Shown here one piece after another: positions 1-5,544 of a stretch of 8,083 bases of DNA (positions within the stretch are counted from its first letter, which is position 1; each line of letters begins with the position of its first letter). The notes under the pieces were generated by a model. That model ran no database searches and was not told the origin of the DNA. It saw nothing but the letters and a program-made list of their open reading frames with translations. The stretch is taken from the NCBI GenBank assembly GCA_046597455.1, contig JBKJKJ010000512.1, forward strand, positions 1-8,083, given 5' to 3'. The translations under genes were made by a program, and so were the position numbers. The stretch is from JAQGMV01 sp046597455. GTDB lineage: Bacteria; Pseudomonadota; Gammaproteobacteria; Burkholderiales; SG8-41.

Positions 1-983
1 TCCTTCATTTTGGCTTTCGCTTCGCGCGCAGTCTCGAAAGCATATCCGGCAAGCGCTTCGAGGGCCTCCGACGTTGCGTGCCATGTACGGAAGTCCTTCG
101 CCGTAAACGCGTCGCCAGTGATCTCGTGCAGATACGCGTTGACATCGGAGGAATCAACATCGTGCACGCCGCCCTTCTCGTCCACATAGCCGAATAACTC
201 CTGGCTGGGCAGCTCCAGACAGCCCCGGACCACTTTGGCGGCGCGTGGGTCCTCGACCTGGATCTCGTGCTCGATACCGTGCTTGCCCCGAAAGCGGAAC
301 CGCATGACCGCGTTATTCAAACTGACGTGGCGACGGCGCAGCGTGGTGAGACCGTAGGAATGATTTTCGCGCGCGTATTCGTCATTTCCCACCCGTATGA
401 GCGTGCTCTCTAGCAGGCGCACTACCGTCGCCAGCACCTTCTGCCGCTGCATGCCCGGCTGGCGCAAATCCCGGGAGACACGGCGATGGATACGCGGCAA
501 CGCACGGCCGAACGCCATCATGCGCTCGAACTTGTGCGCATCGCGCACCTCGCGCCACTTCGGGTGATACCGATACTGCTTGCGCCCGCGCGCATCGACT
601 CCGGTCGCCTGGATATGGCCCTGCGCGTCCACGCAGATCCACACATCGCGGTATGCCGGGGGAATGGCGAGTTTGCGGATGCGCGCGAGCGTGGCTTCAT
701 CGCTCACGCGACGGGCGTTCGGGAGCACATATGAAAAGCCCGAACCGGCGCGCCTTCGTTTGATTCCGGGCTCGCTGTCGGTCGAATACCGCAGGTCCTC
801 ACAACTTGCGATCGTCTCGGCGCTGCTGGCCAGGATAGCGACGGCGGCTGGTCCGTGCTCGCGATGGGATACACGCGCCGAGCGTTGTCGCACATCAGCG
901 CGCCGTGCGGTTCCCGCAAGGCGTGGATCCAACGTCAGCACCTCCGCGGACCGCCCCGACTCAGAAATTGACGAAGGCCGCAT
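1..983 (-). CDS. DNA topoisomerase IB (eukaryote-like), C-terminus cut by window edge
   Basis: Type IB topoisomerases relax supercoils by nicking one strand through a 3'-phosphotyrosine link, without ATP. The frame stays open from 983 to the left edge (327 codons). Family landmarks are visible: DLRYSTDSEPGI and KRRRAG near the N-terminus, DVWIC, then RKQYRYHP followed by WREVRD, LIRVGNDEYARE, FRFRGKHG, and TAKDFRTW. Three catalytic residues can be placed by comparison with the vaccinia enzyme: Arg197 (IRVGN), Lys234 (RGK) and Arg299 (DFRTW). The His and the nucleophilic Tyr would lie beyond the edge. The start is uncertain. ATG 983 gives a 23-base overlap with the preceding 60-codon ORF but has no clear ribosome site; TTG 932 has GGAGG eight bases upstream; GTG 893 is also possible. 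All conserved sequence is downstream of all three. No frameshift was seen when reading codon by codon. The family is confident, the exact start is not. Confidence 0.93.
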   Translation of the reverse strand, partial: MRPSSISESGRSAEVLTLDPRLAGTARRADVRQRSARVSHREHGPAAVAILASSAETIASCEDLRYSTDSEPGIKRRRAGSGFSYVLPNARRVSDEATLARIRKLAIPPAYRDVWICVDAQGHIQATGVDARGRKQYRYHPKWREVRDAHKFERMMAFGRALPRIHRRVSRDLRQPGMQRQKVLATVVRLLESTLIRVGNDEYARENHSYGLTTLRRRHVSLNNAVMRFRFRGKHGIEHEIQVEDPRAAKVVRGCLELPSQELFGYVDEKGGVHDVDSSDVNAYLHEITGDAFTAKDFRTWHATSEALEALAGYAFETAREAKAKMK

Positions 984-1143
984 GGAAGCGCTTGAAGGCG
1001 TGGAACATCGTGACTGCACTCGGCCCCGGGGTCGCGGCGCCCGCCAACGCGCTGACGCGGTCGACTGGGCGATAAGGGCCGCGCGGCGCGTCTACACCCA
1101 ACGGGTGGCGCCAACTCGAGTACTCGGTCGCAATGATGTGCAT
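961..1143 (-). CDS. Hypothetical 60-residue protein upstream of topoisomerase IB
   Basis: I do not recognise this protein. It begins MHIIATEYSSWRHPLG and ends FKRFHAAFVNF, with no signal peptide or membrane segment. Support for a real gene is the ribosome site GAGGAA six bases before ATG 1143, the overlap of its end with the likely topoisomerase start (983), and a two-mismatch sigma-54 promoter (1224-1239) whose expected transcript would start about 70 bases upstream. An in-frame ATG at 1197 has no comparable ribosome site, so 1143 is preferred. It could be a leader peptide coupled to topoisomerase translation, or a chance ORF. No homologue was identified. Confidence 0.42.
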   Translation of the reverse strand: MHIIATEYSSWRHPLGVDAPRGPYRPVDRVSALAGAATPGPSAVTMFHAFKRFHAAFVNF

Positions 1144-1223
1144 CTGTTTCCTCGTTTCGAGTGAGTCAGGGATATGCGATTCGCATGACCGCAGCACGGC
1201 GCTTCAGCCATGGCGCGCAATGT

Positions 1224-1239
1224 TGCAGGGAGCATGCCC
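1224..1239 (-). promoter_or_regulatory. Sigma-54 promoter candidate for the 60-codon ORF and topoisomerase IB
   Basis: The minus strand reads GGGCATG-CTCC-CTGCA against TGGCAYR-N4-TTGCW. The invariant GG and GC are correctly spaced. Mismatches are G for T at -26 and C for T at the first base of the -12 block. The predicted transcript start is near 1213. Its upstream edge is only 7 bases from a divergent sigma-54 site at 1247-1262. Confidence 0.5.
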
Positions 1240-1246
1240 ACTGCTC

Positions 1247-1262
1247 AGGCACACCCGTTGCA
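1247..1262 (+). promoter_or_regulatory. Sigma-54 promoter for the secreted basic protein gene
   Basis: The plus strand reads AGGCACA-CCCG-TTGCA. The only departure from TGGCAYR-N4-TTGCW is A at -26. The predicted transcript start is near 1273, giving a leader of about 48 bases to ATG 1321 that carries the ribosome site AGGAAGAGG. Confidence 0.72.
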
Positions 1263-1320
1263 AACCCGACGGGTGCGTATCCATCCCGCGCCATCGACAG
1301 ACTCACAGGAAGAGGCAATC

Positions 1321-1707
1321 ATGAAACGAGCGTTACCCTCCGCACTCCTTGCAGCCACATTGCTTGCGGCGTTTGCAGCACCGGTAAGCGCGCAGGCGAA
1401 TAAGCCGCCGCAGTCGAACATGCCCCCTCTTCAGGCGGGCAGCGTCGCGCGGCCGAGCGACCCGACGGCCAACAAGCCCAGCGAATCCGGAGCGCAAACC
1501 AACATGCCGTCCGGCGCGGCGACCGGCGCAGGACAGCCGCAAGGTGCCGCGCAACCGCCGCAAGCACAATCAGCCGACAGCGCCAAGGCGAAAGCGTCGA
1601 AAAGCGGCAAGCGCTCGAAGCTCGCGCGCGCGGATAAAAAGCGCAAGCACCGCGCGAGCACGCGCAACAAAGCAAGATCCAGGACTGGGGACGCAGTCGT
1701 GCGTTGA
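1321..1707 (+). CDS. Small secreted/periplasmic basic protein (hypothetical)
   Basis: A 128-residue protein with a classical Sec signal peptide: MKR, a hydrophobic core at residues 4-20, and a probable cleavage after VSA (residue 24). The mature part has two regions. Residues 25 to about 90 are Pro/Gln/Ala/Asn-rich and disordered-looking, with a repeated NKP...NMP pattern (near residues 27-35 and again near 57-69). The last 40 or so residues are dense in Lys and Arg (SKSGKRSKLARADKKRKHR and on). Function is unknown; the basic tail suggests binding to an anionic partner such as the outer surface, nucleic acid or polysaccharide, which is inference. ATG 1321 is chosen because AGGAAGAGG lies just upstream and the signal peptide starts there; the open frame extends upstream without a signal. 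It has its own sigma-54 site and a strong terminator, so it looks like a single-gene transcript. Confidence 0.8.
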   Translation: MKRALPSALLAATLLAAFAAPVSAQANKPPQSNMPPLQAGSVARPSDPTANKPSESGAQTNMPSGAATGAGQPQGAAQPPQAQSADSAKAKASKSGKRSKLARADKKRKHRASTRNKARSRTGDAVVR

Positions 1708-1738
1708 GCGATCGGCATGGCGCGCGTTCATTAAAAAG

Positions 1739-1760
1739 AAAGGGCCCATCGGGCCCTTTT
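1739..1760. terminator. Bidirectional intrinsic terminator between convergent genes
   Basis: AAAGGGCCC (1739-1747), loop ATC, GGGCCCTTT (1751-1759) forms a perfect 9-bp stem. On the plus strand it ends in TTTT, 32 bases after the secreted-protein stop. On the minus strand it is followed by a TTTCTTTTT tail, so it can also end transcription from rpoN, whose stop is at 1920. Confidence 0.88.
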
Positions 1761-1919
1761 CCGTTGTGCGACCGGCAGATTAGCTGATTGCAAACGCCTG
1801 GTGAGTGCAGGGATCGCCGGACTCGATCAGAGTCAAGGGAAGATGCAGCCGCGCCCCCTTCGCGGCTCGCCGAAAACGTGCTGCGTTATCGAGGCCATTC
1901 TTCTTTCCGCGCCAGTTGC

Positions 1920-3362
1920 TTATGCCTCAGCCCGCATGCTCTGTGATCTGCCCATCGTCCGACGCACCTCGACGCTCGGCACGCGCATCAGCGTGCGGTA
2001 TTTCGTAATCGTTCGGCGTGCGACCCGCAGTCCCTGCTCGGAGAGCAGCGTCGCCAGCTTAGCGTCCGACAGCGGCCGCGCCGGATCCTCGGTCGTGATC
2101 AGCTCCTTCAGGAGCGCGCGAACCGCAGTAGCGGAGCATGCGCCGCCGGCTTCCGTCGCGAGCTGGCGGGAGAAGAAATGCTTGAATTCGAATACACCGC
2201 GTGGGGTTGCCATGTATTTGTTGTTGGTCACCCGGCAAACCGTCGACTCGTGCAGGCTCAGTTGAGCCGCGATGTGCTTGAGCGCGAGCGGCTTCATCGC
2301 GACCTCCCCGTACTCGAGGAAAGCGCGCTGCTTCTGCACGATCGCTTCGGCCACGCGTTGAATGGTCACCAGCCGCTGTTCCATGCTGCGCAGCAGCCAG
2401 CGCGCTTCCTGCAGCTGCTTGCTCAGGAAAGAGTGTCCCGCACCGGAGACCGCATCTGCATACGAGCGATTGATGCGCAGACGCGGCACGACGGCCGGAT
2501 TGAGATTCACATTCCACTTCCCGCGCACTTTGGTGACGATGACATCGGGAATCACAAAGCGCGCATCCCCGCGGCCGAAGCGATGGCCGGGCTTCGGATC
2601 GAGCGAACGGATGAGCGCAATGGCCTGGTGCATCGTTCTTTCGTCGCACCCGAGGTGATGTTGCAGCTTGCCGAGTTCGTGCGCCGCGAGAACGTGCAAG
2701 TGGTTTTGCACGATCTTGCACGCAGCATCCCACGCGGGACCACGATCTTCACGGGCGTTCAGCTGGAGCAGCAGGCATTCCTGCAAGTCACGCGCGCCGA
2801 TTCCGGCCGGCTCCAGGTTCTGCACCAGGCGCAGCGATGCGCGCAACTCGTCGGCGTCCACGCCGCCGTCGGCTGTAAGCAATGCGGCCAGCTCTTCGAG
2901 CGTGACCTTCAGATAGCCGTCGTCATCGAGCGCATCGACGAGGAACTGCGTCAGCGCGCGATCACGCTCGCCCATCGGCGAAAGCATGAGCTGGTTGCGC
3001 AGATGCGCCTGGAGGCTGGGCTCGGGCTCGCTCCAGTCGGTGCGGTCGTTTTCCATGTCGCCGGAGCTGCCAGAACCGAAAGACGGGCTTTCGTAGCTGT
3101 ATCGCTCCTCACCTTCGGAGTCGGACGCCGCCGCTTCCGGCGCCGCCGCCGCGGGCGCTGCAGGATCGCTCAGCGTCGACGACGACGCGGCGTGCTGCGT
3201 TTTGTTTTCGGCGGATTCTTCGAGGAAAGGGTTGCTGACCATCGCTTCGCCCATTTCCTGGGCGAATTCGAGCGCGGACAATTGGAGCAGCCTGAGGGCC
3301 TGCTGCAGTTGAGGAGTTAACGCGAGATGCTGTCTGAGCCTGAGATCCAGGGCCGGGGCCAT
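1920..3362 (-). CDS. rpoN: RNA polymerase sigma-54 factor, orphan copy
   Basis: Sigma-54 directs RNA polymerase to -24/-12 promoters and needs an AAA+ enhancer-binding protein for open-complex formation. At 480 residues the length is normal. Region I (1-50) is Gln/Leu-rich (LRQHLALTPQLQQALRLLQLS). Region II (about 51-115) is acidic and low-complexity. The core-binding domain follows (LRNQLMLSP, DDDGYL, LEPAGIGARDLQECL). The helix-turn-helix is near 359-380 (HESTVCRVTNNKYM), and the RpoN box at 448-457 reads ARRTITKYRT. The family box is usually ARRTVAKYRE, so this copy has V-to-I, A-to-T and E-to-T changes. ATG 3362 is chosen because GGAGG lies 7 bases upstream; an upstream in-frame ATG (3434) would fall inside the sigma-54 promoter. 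The neighbours are not lptB, hpf or ptsN, so this is probably a paralogue of a housekeeping rpoN elsewhere. It appears to be transcribed from a sigma-54 promoter. Confidence 0.96.
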   Translation of the reverse strand: MAPALDLRLRQHLALTPQLQQALRLLQLSALEFAQEMGEAMVSNPFLEESAENKTQHAASSSTLSDPAAPAAAAPEAAASDSEGEERYSYESPSFGSGSSGDMENDRTDWSEPEPSLQAHLRNQLMLSPMGERDRALTQFLVDALDDDGYLKVTLEELAALLTADGGVDADELRASLRLVQNLEPAGIGARDLQECLLLQLNAREDRGPAWDAACKIVQNHLHVLAAHELGKLQHHLGCDERTMHQAIALIRSLDPKPGHRFGRGDARFVIPDVIVTKVRGKWNVNLNPAVVPRLRINRSYADAVSGAGHSFLSKQLQEARWLLRSMEQRLVTIQRVAEAIVQKQRAFLEYGEVAMKPLALKHIAAQLSLHESTVCRVTNNKYMATPRGVFEFKHFFSRQLATEAGGACSATAVRALLKELITTEDPARPLSDAKLATLLSEQGLRVARRTITKYRTLMRVPSVEVRRTMGRSQSMRAEA

Positions 3363-3388
3363 GAGGTTGCCTCCAGTTTGTTGTGTTC

Positions 3389-3403
3389 CCTCGCGAGGCG
3401 AGG
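3389..3403 (-). other. Hairpin in the rpoN leader
   Basis: On the minus strand CCTCGC-CTC-GCGAGG forms a perfect 6-bp stem with a 3-base loop. It lies in the predicted untranslated leader (about 3419-3363), 26 bases before the ATG and upstream of the GGAGG ribosome site. It could stabilise the message or do nothing; no alternative pairing with the ribosome site was found. Confidence 0.4.
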
Positions 3404-3429
3404 TGCATGACGTCACTCGGCTGGCCCGT

Positions 3430-3445
3430 TGCAAGGTCTATGCCA
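3430..3445 (-). promoter_or_regulatory. Sigma-54 promoter upstream of rpoN (full consensus match)
   Basis: The minus strand reads TGGCATA-GACC-TTGCA, matching TGGCAYR-N4-TTGCW at every defined base. The predicted start is near 3419, giving a leader of about 57 bases to ATG 3362. About 95-120 bases upstream of that start is an AT-rich island with inverted AAAATT/AATTTT arms (3514-3540), at a distance where IHF or an enhancer-binding protein could act. The site implies that this rpoN is transcribed by sigma-54 polymerase. Confidence 0.88.
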
Positions 3446-3462
3446 GAACCATTCTCGCGATT

Positions 3463-3478
3463 AGGCACGGTGGATGCT
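3463..3478 (+). promoter_or_regulatory. Divergent sigma-54-like site facing the gene-free region
   Basis: The plus strand reads AGGCACG-GTGG-ATGCT. GG and GC are correctly spaced; mismatches are A for T at -26 and A for T at the start of the -12 block. The predicted start is near 3489. It lies 17 bases from the upstream edge of the rpoN promoter and points the other way. No convincing gene lies downstream on the plus strand. Confidence 0.45.
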
Positions 3479-3920
3479 GGCGCGTGAGCGGCGATTTGAG
3501 GCGCTCCTCCCGGAAAATTCATCGTGCGAGCTGTAATTTTTGCCGTGATGGTCCGTGCTGCCGGCCGCACGGGGGTCGCTTATCATGCGCGGCCGCACGA
3601 GTTGACCCCCCGCAAGCACGGCAGACGGAGCATGGAATGAACGCGACATCGCTCGCGTTACTGCACGGCAGCGACGGCGTATGGCCGGCGCGAAAAGATG
3701 TCCGGGCCTGGTTGCGCAAGCCAGGCGAGTCGACGACTGCTCGCCGATCGCTAACACGAGGCCGGCGTAGTCGCGGTTCGTTGATCCGGGTTTGGCTCCC
3801 ATCCGCGTTCAGCTCCCCTTGCCCTCGGGGTGAGGCGGAGGATACTTGTGGGGGTGGCCGCCCTGCAGCCCGGCCAGGATTAATCCCCGGCCAGCGAGGA
3901 GCGGCAGTCAGGCGACCTGT
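3479..3920. other. Region without a convincing gene between rpoN and the 86-codon gene
   Basis: Short elements seen here are an AT-rich island with inverted AAAATT/AATTTT arms (3514-3540), a CCGTGC/GCACGG hairpin (3553-3572), the 9-mer GGCCGCACG twice (3563 and 3591), and a 21-base near-palindrome GCCTGG-TTGCGCAAG-CCAGGC (3706-3726). A second repeat structure lies at 3869-3894. An ORF at 3637-3987 (plus) has a GGAG six bases upstream, but its Arg/Ser/Pro-rich product is unlike a folded protein and runs antisense into the 86-codon gene. The plus strand may carry an untranslated RNA from the site at 3463-3478. Confidence 0.4.
3869..3894. repeat. Direct 9-bp repeats flanking a palindrome
   Basis: CCCGGCCAG occurs at 3869-3877 and again at 3886-3894, exactly 17 bases apart. 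The bases between them (GATTAATC) sit in the 10-bp palindrome GGATTAATCC (3877-3886). It lies about 27 bases downstream of the 86-codon gene's stop. It does not form a normal terminator with a U-run, so an operator-like or recombination-remnant role is as likely as termination. Confidence 0.5.
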
Positions 3921-4181
3921 TCAGGGCCGCTCTTTGTATGCGCCGGTGGAGTCATTGACCATGCTGCCGTCCCTGCCGCTGTCCTGATCGTCGCCGCTGC
4001 CGCGTTCGATATCCGCGGTGCCTGCAGAGGGTCGCTCCGGTGCGTCGCCCGGGCGCTGCTCGCTGACGGCATTGCCTCGCTTGTCCAAGCGCTGCCGGCT
4101 TCTCTGATTTTGTCGGCCGGGCCCGCTCTTCACTTTCTCTCCGGCGTTGGCAGTTTTGTCAGATTCAGTTTTGTCAGTCAT
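3921..4181 (-). CDS. Small hydrophilic, highly charged hypothetical protein
   Basis: An 86-residue protein starting MTDKTESDKTANAGEKVKSG, almost free of hydrophobic residues and rich in Asp, Glu, Lys, Arg, Ser and Gly, so probably disordered and cytosolic. No domain is recognised; the composition resembles stress-associated hydrophilic proteins, which is an analogy only. The start is well supported: AGGAG lies 7 bases before ATG 4181. The first codons contain a 12-base direct repeat (CAGTTTTGTCAG on the plus strand at 4151 and 4166) encoding the doubled DKT unit. A full-consensus sigma-54 promoter lies about 40 bases upstream of the ATG, in the 78-base gap after the AI-2E permease gene, so it can be expressed independently of that gene. 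Confidence 0.8.
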   Translation of the reverse strand: MTDKTESDKTANAGEKVKSGPGRQNQRSRQRLDKRGNAVSEQRPGDAPERPSAGTADIERGSGDDQDSGRDGSMVNDSTGAYKERP

Positions 4182-4231
4182 ACGGAATCTCCTCGAAGGG
4201 GCCGCGCGACTGCGCGTGTGACCCGGCCTGC

Positions 4232-4247
4232 TGCAACACGTGTGCCA
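4232..4247 (-). promoter_or_regulatory. Sigma-54 promoter of the 86-codon gene (full consensus match)
   Basis: The minus strand reads TGGCACA-CGTG-TTGCA, matching TGGCAYR-N4-TTGCW at every defined base. The predicted start near 4221 leaves a leader of about 40 bases that includes the AGGAG ribosome site. It lies wholly between two genes, which supports function. Confidence 0.88.
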
Positions 4248-4259
4248 CAGCGGCGCGCG

Positions 4260-5411
4260 TCAGTCATCCAATTCAGCGACGGCAGCCGTCGGCTTACCGC
4301 TGACGAATTCGCCTACCCCCTGAAGCGACTCAATGTGATCGCAGAAGATCTTCAGCGTCATCAGTATCGGCACCGCCATCAGCGCACCCACGACACCCCA
4401 CAGCCAGCCCCATAGCAGCATGGAGACGAAGATCATCACGGGATTGAGCGTGAGGCTACGGCCCGTGAGGTAAGGCGTGATGAACTGCCCTTCGATCGTC
4501 TCGAGCGAGAAGTAGAGCAGCGGCACGAGCATGATGTCGTTGATGTCGGAAAAACTCACGAACGCCACGACGGTCAGTACGATCCCGCTCGCCGCCGCGC
4601 CGACGTAAGGCACGAAGTTGAAAAGCGTGACCATGACGCCCCACAGCAGGGGATTCGGCATGCCCAGCAGGTGCATCAGCAACGCGGTGGCAACACCCAA
4701 CCCGATATTGATGTAGGTGATCGTAAATAAATACTGCGCCATCGCAGACTGCATGGTGCGCGCAAGGCCGACCGCTTTTTTCTTGTCAGTCAGGGTCGGC
4801 AGCACACGAACCACCTTGCGCATGAAGAGGTCGCCCGACGCGAGAAGGAAAAAAAGCAGCACCAGCGTTGCGCCCGCGGAAACCAGCATGCTTTGGGTGC
4901 CCGCGATGATCCGGCTCATCAGACTGGGCTCGCGCGATACGACCTGCGGCTTTTGCTGTGCCGCCTGACCGTCGACATTGGTGAGCGCCTCGACTTTCTG
5001 CGCCGCCTTGCTGACTTCCGCCATCGATTTGCGCACGTTCCACAGCTTGCGCTCGATCTGATCGGTGATGCGAGGCATCTTGGTCAGCCAGTCGCTCGCG
5101 GGCTCGAACAATTGAAACAAAGCGGTTCCGAGTAACGTGGCGAGCGACAGGACCACGACCGCGGCCCCCAGGGGCTCCGGTATTTTTATGCCCTTGAGCG
5201 AGCGCACCGCCGGATACAGAATCAGGCTGAGCAGGATAGCCAGGACTATCGGCAGCAGGAACGCTCGCGCGAAGTAGAAGGTATAAAACAGTGCGAGGAT
5301 GAATAGGCCTTTGACCGCAATACCTGCAGTGCCGGTCAGCCTCGCGTCGACCTGCGCATCGGGCTCGGCCTCTTGCGGAAGCAATCGATCGATGGTGCCG
5401 GGATTGTTCAT
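4260..5411 (-). CDS. AI-2E transporter (PerM/YdiK) family membrane protein
   Basis: A 383-residue inner-membrane protein of the family named after the E. coli AI-2 exporter. Substrates differ or are unknown for most members, so the name should not be read as proof of autoinducer export. Membrane segments fall near residues 30-50, 52-70, 82-102, 173-193, 229-250, 262-285, 292-304 and 324-350. The soluble stretch at about 104-170 between the third and fourth is typical of the family. Signature motifs are NFVPYVG (265-271) and the E-T-I-E-G-Q-F-I-T-P-Y-L-T-G run (304-317). ATG 5411 is preferred; the frame stays open to 5768, but the added residues are not permease-like and would run through the sigma-54 promoter. 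The ribosome site at 5411 is weak. The predicted sigma-54 transcript begins only about two bases before this ATG, so the message may be leaderless. Divergent from the M48 protease gene. Confidence 0.92.
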   Translation of the reverse strand: MNNPGTIDRLLPQEAEPDAQVDARLTGTAGIAVKGLFILALFYTFYFARAFLLPIVLAILLSLILYPAVRSLKGIKIPEPLGAAVVVLSLATLLGTALFQLFEPASDWLTKMPRITDQIERKLWNVRKSMAEVSKAAQKVEALTNVDGQAAQQKPQVVSREPSLMSRIIAGTQSMLVSAGATLVLLFFLLASGDLFMRKVVRVLPTLTDKKKAVGLARTMQSAMAQYLFTITYINIGLGVATALLMHLLGMPNPLLWGVMVTLFNFVPYVGAAASGIVLTVVAFVSFSDINDIMLVPLLYFSLETIEGQFITPYLTGRSLTLNPVMIFVSMLLWGWLWGVVGALMAVPILMTLKIFCDHIESLQGVGEFVSGKPTAAVAELDD

Positions 5412-5423
5412 CGCTGCTCGGTG

Positions 5424-5439
5424 TGCAAGGCCCATGCCA
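5424..5439 (-). promoter_or_regulatory. Sigma-54 promoter of the AI-2E-family gene (full consensus match)
   Basis: The minus strand reads TGGCATG-GGCC-TTGCA, matching TGGCAYR-N4-TTGCW at every defined base. Normal spacing puts the transcript start near 5413, about two bases before ATG 5411. It closely resembles the rpoN promoter: on the plus strand the two 17-base stretches from TGCAAGG to GCCAG differ at two positions. Confidence 0.8.
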
Positions 5440-5445
5440 GGGCTC

Positions 5446-5461
5446 AGGAACGGCGATTGCC
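5446..5461 (+). promoter_or_regulatory. Weak sigma-54-like site upstream of the M48 protease gene
   Basis: The plus strand reads AGGAACG-GCGA-TTGCC. GG and GC are correctly spaced, but three defined bases differ (-26, -23 and the last base). It would start a transcript near 5472, 73 bases before ATG 5545. Its main support is position: back to back with the strong site at 5424-5439, copying the arrangement at 1224-1262. The AT-rich TATATTAAT at 5472-5480 could instead be part of an ordinary sigma-70 promoter. Confidence 0.27.
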
Positions 5462-5544
5462 TAAAGGGCGTTATATTAATGTGTTCGCCTGGGCCCGGCG
5501 CTTTGCCGAAGCGCGACCGACCCCAGGCTTTACGGAGAAGCATC

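Noticed and set aside
1848..1866. GCCGCG/CGCGGC hairpin after rpoN as a terminator
   Set aside because: There is no U-run on either strand; the A/T-flanked hairpin at 1739-1760 is a much better terminator.
2178..3320. 380-codon ORF antisense to rpoN
   Set aside because: It is a shadow of rpoN codon bias in GC-rich DNA; its composition is His/Arg-rich and no domain is recognisable, while rpoN on the other strand is unambiguous.
3706..3726. Near-palindrome considered as a terminator or recombination site
   Set aside because: There is no U-run, and a single imperfect copy is not enough to name a function.
3461..3802. 113-codon minus-strand ORF upstream of rpoN
   Set aside because: It has no recognisable domain, its composition resembles non-coding GC-rich sequence, and it would overlap the divergent sigma-54 site region.
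3637..3987. 116-codon plus-strand ORF with GGAG upstream
   Set aside because: The product is Arg/Ser/Pro/Gly-rich with no recognisable motif, and it overlaps the well-supported 86-codon gene antisense.
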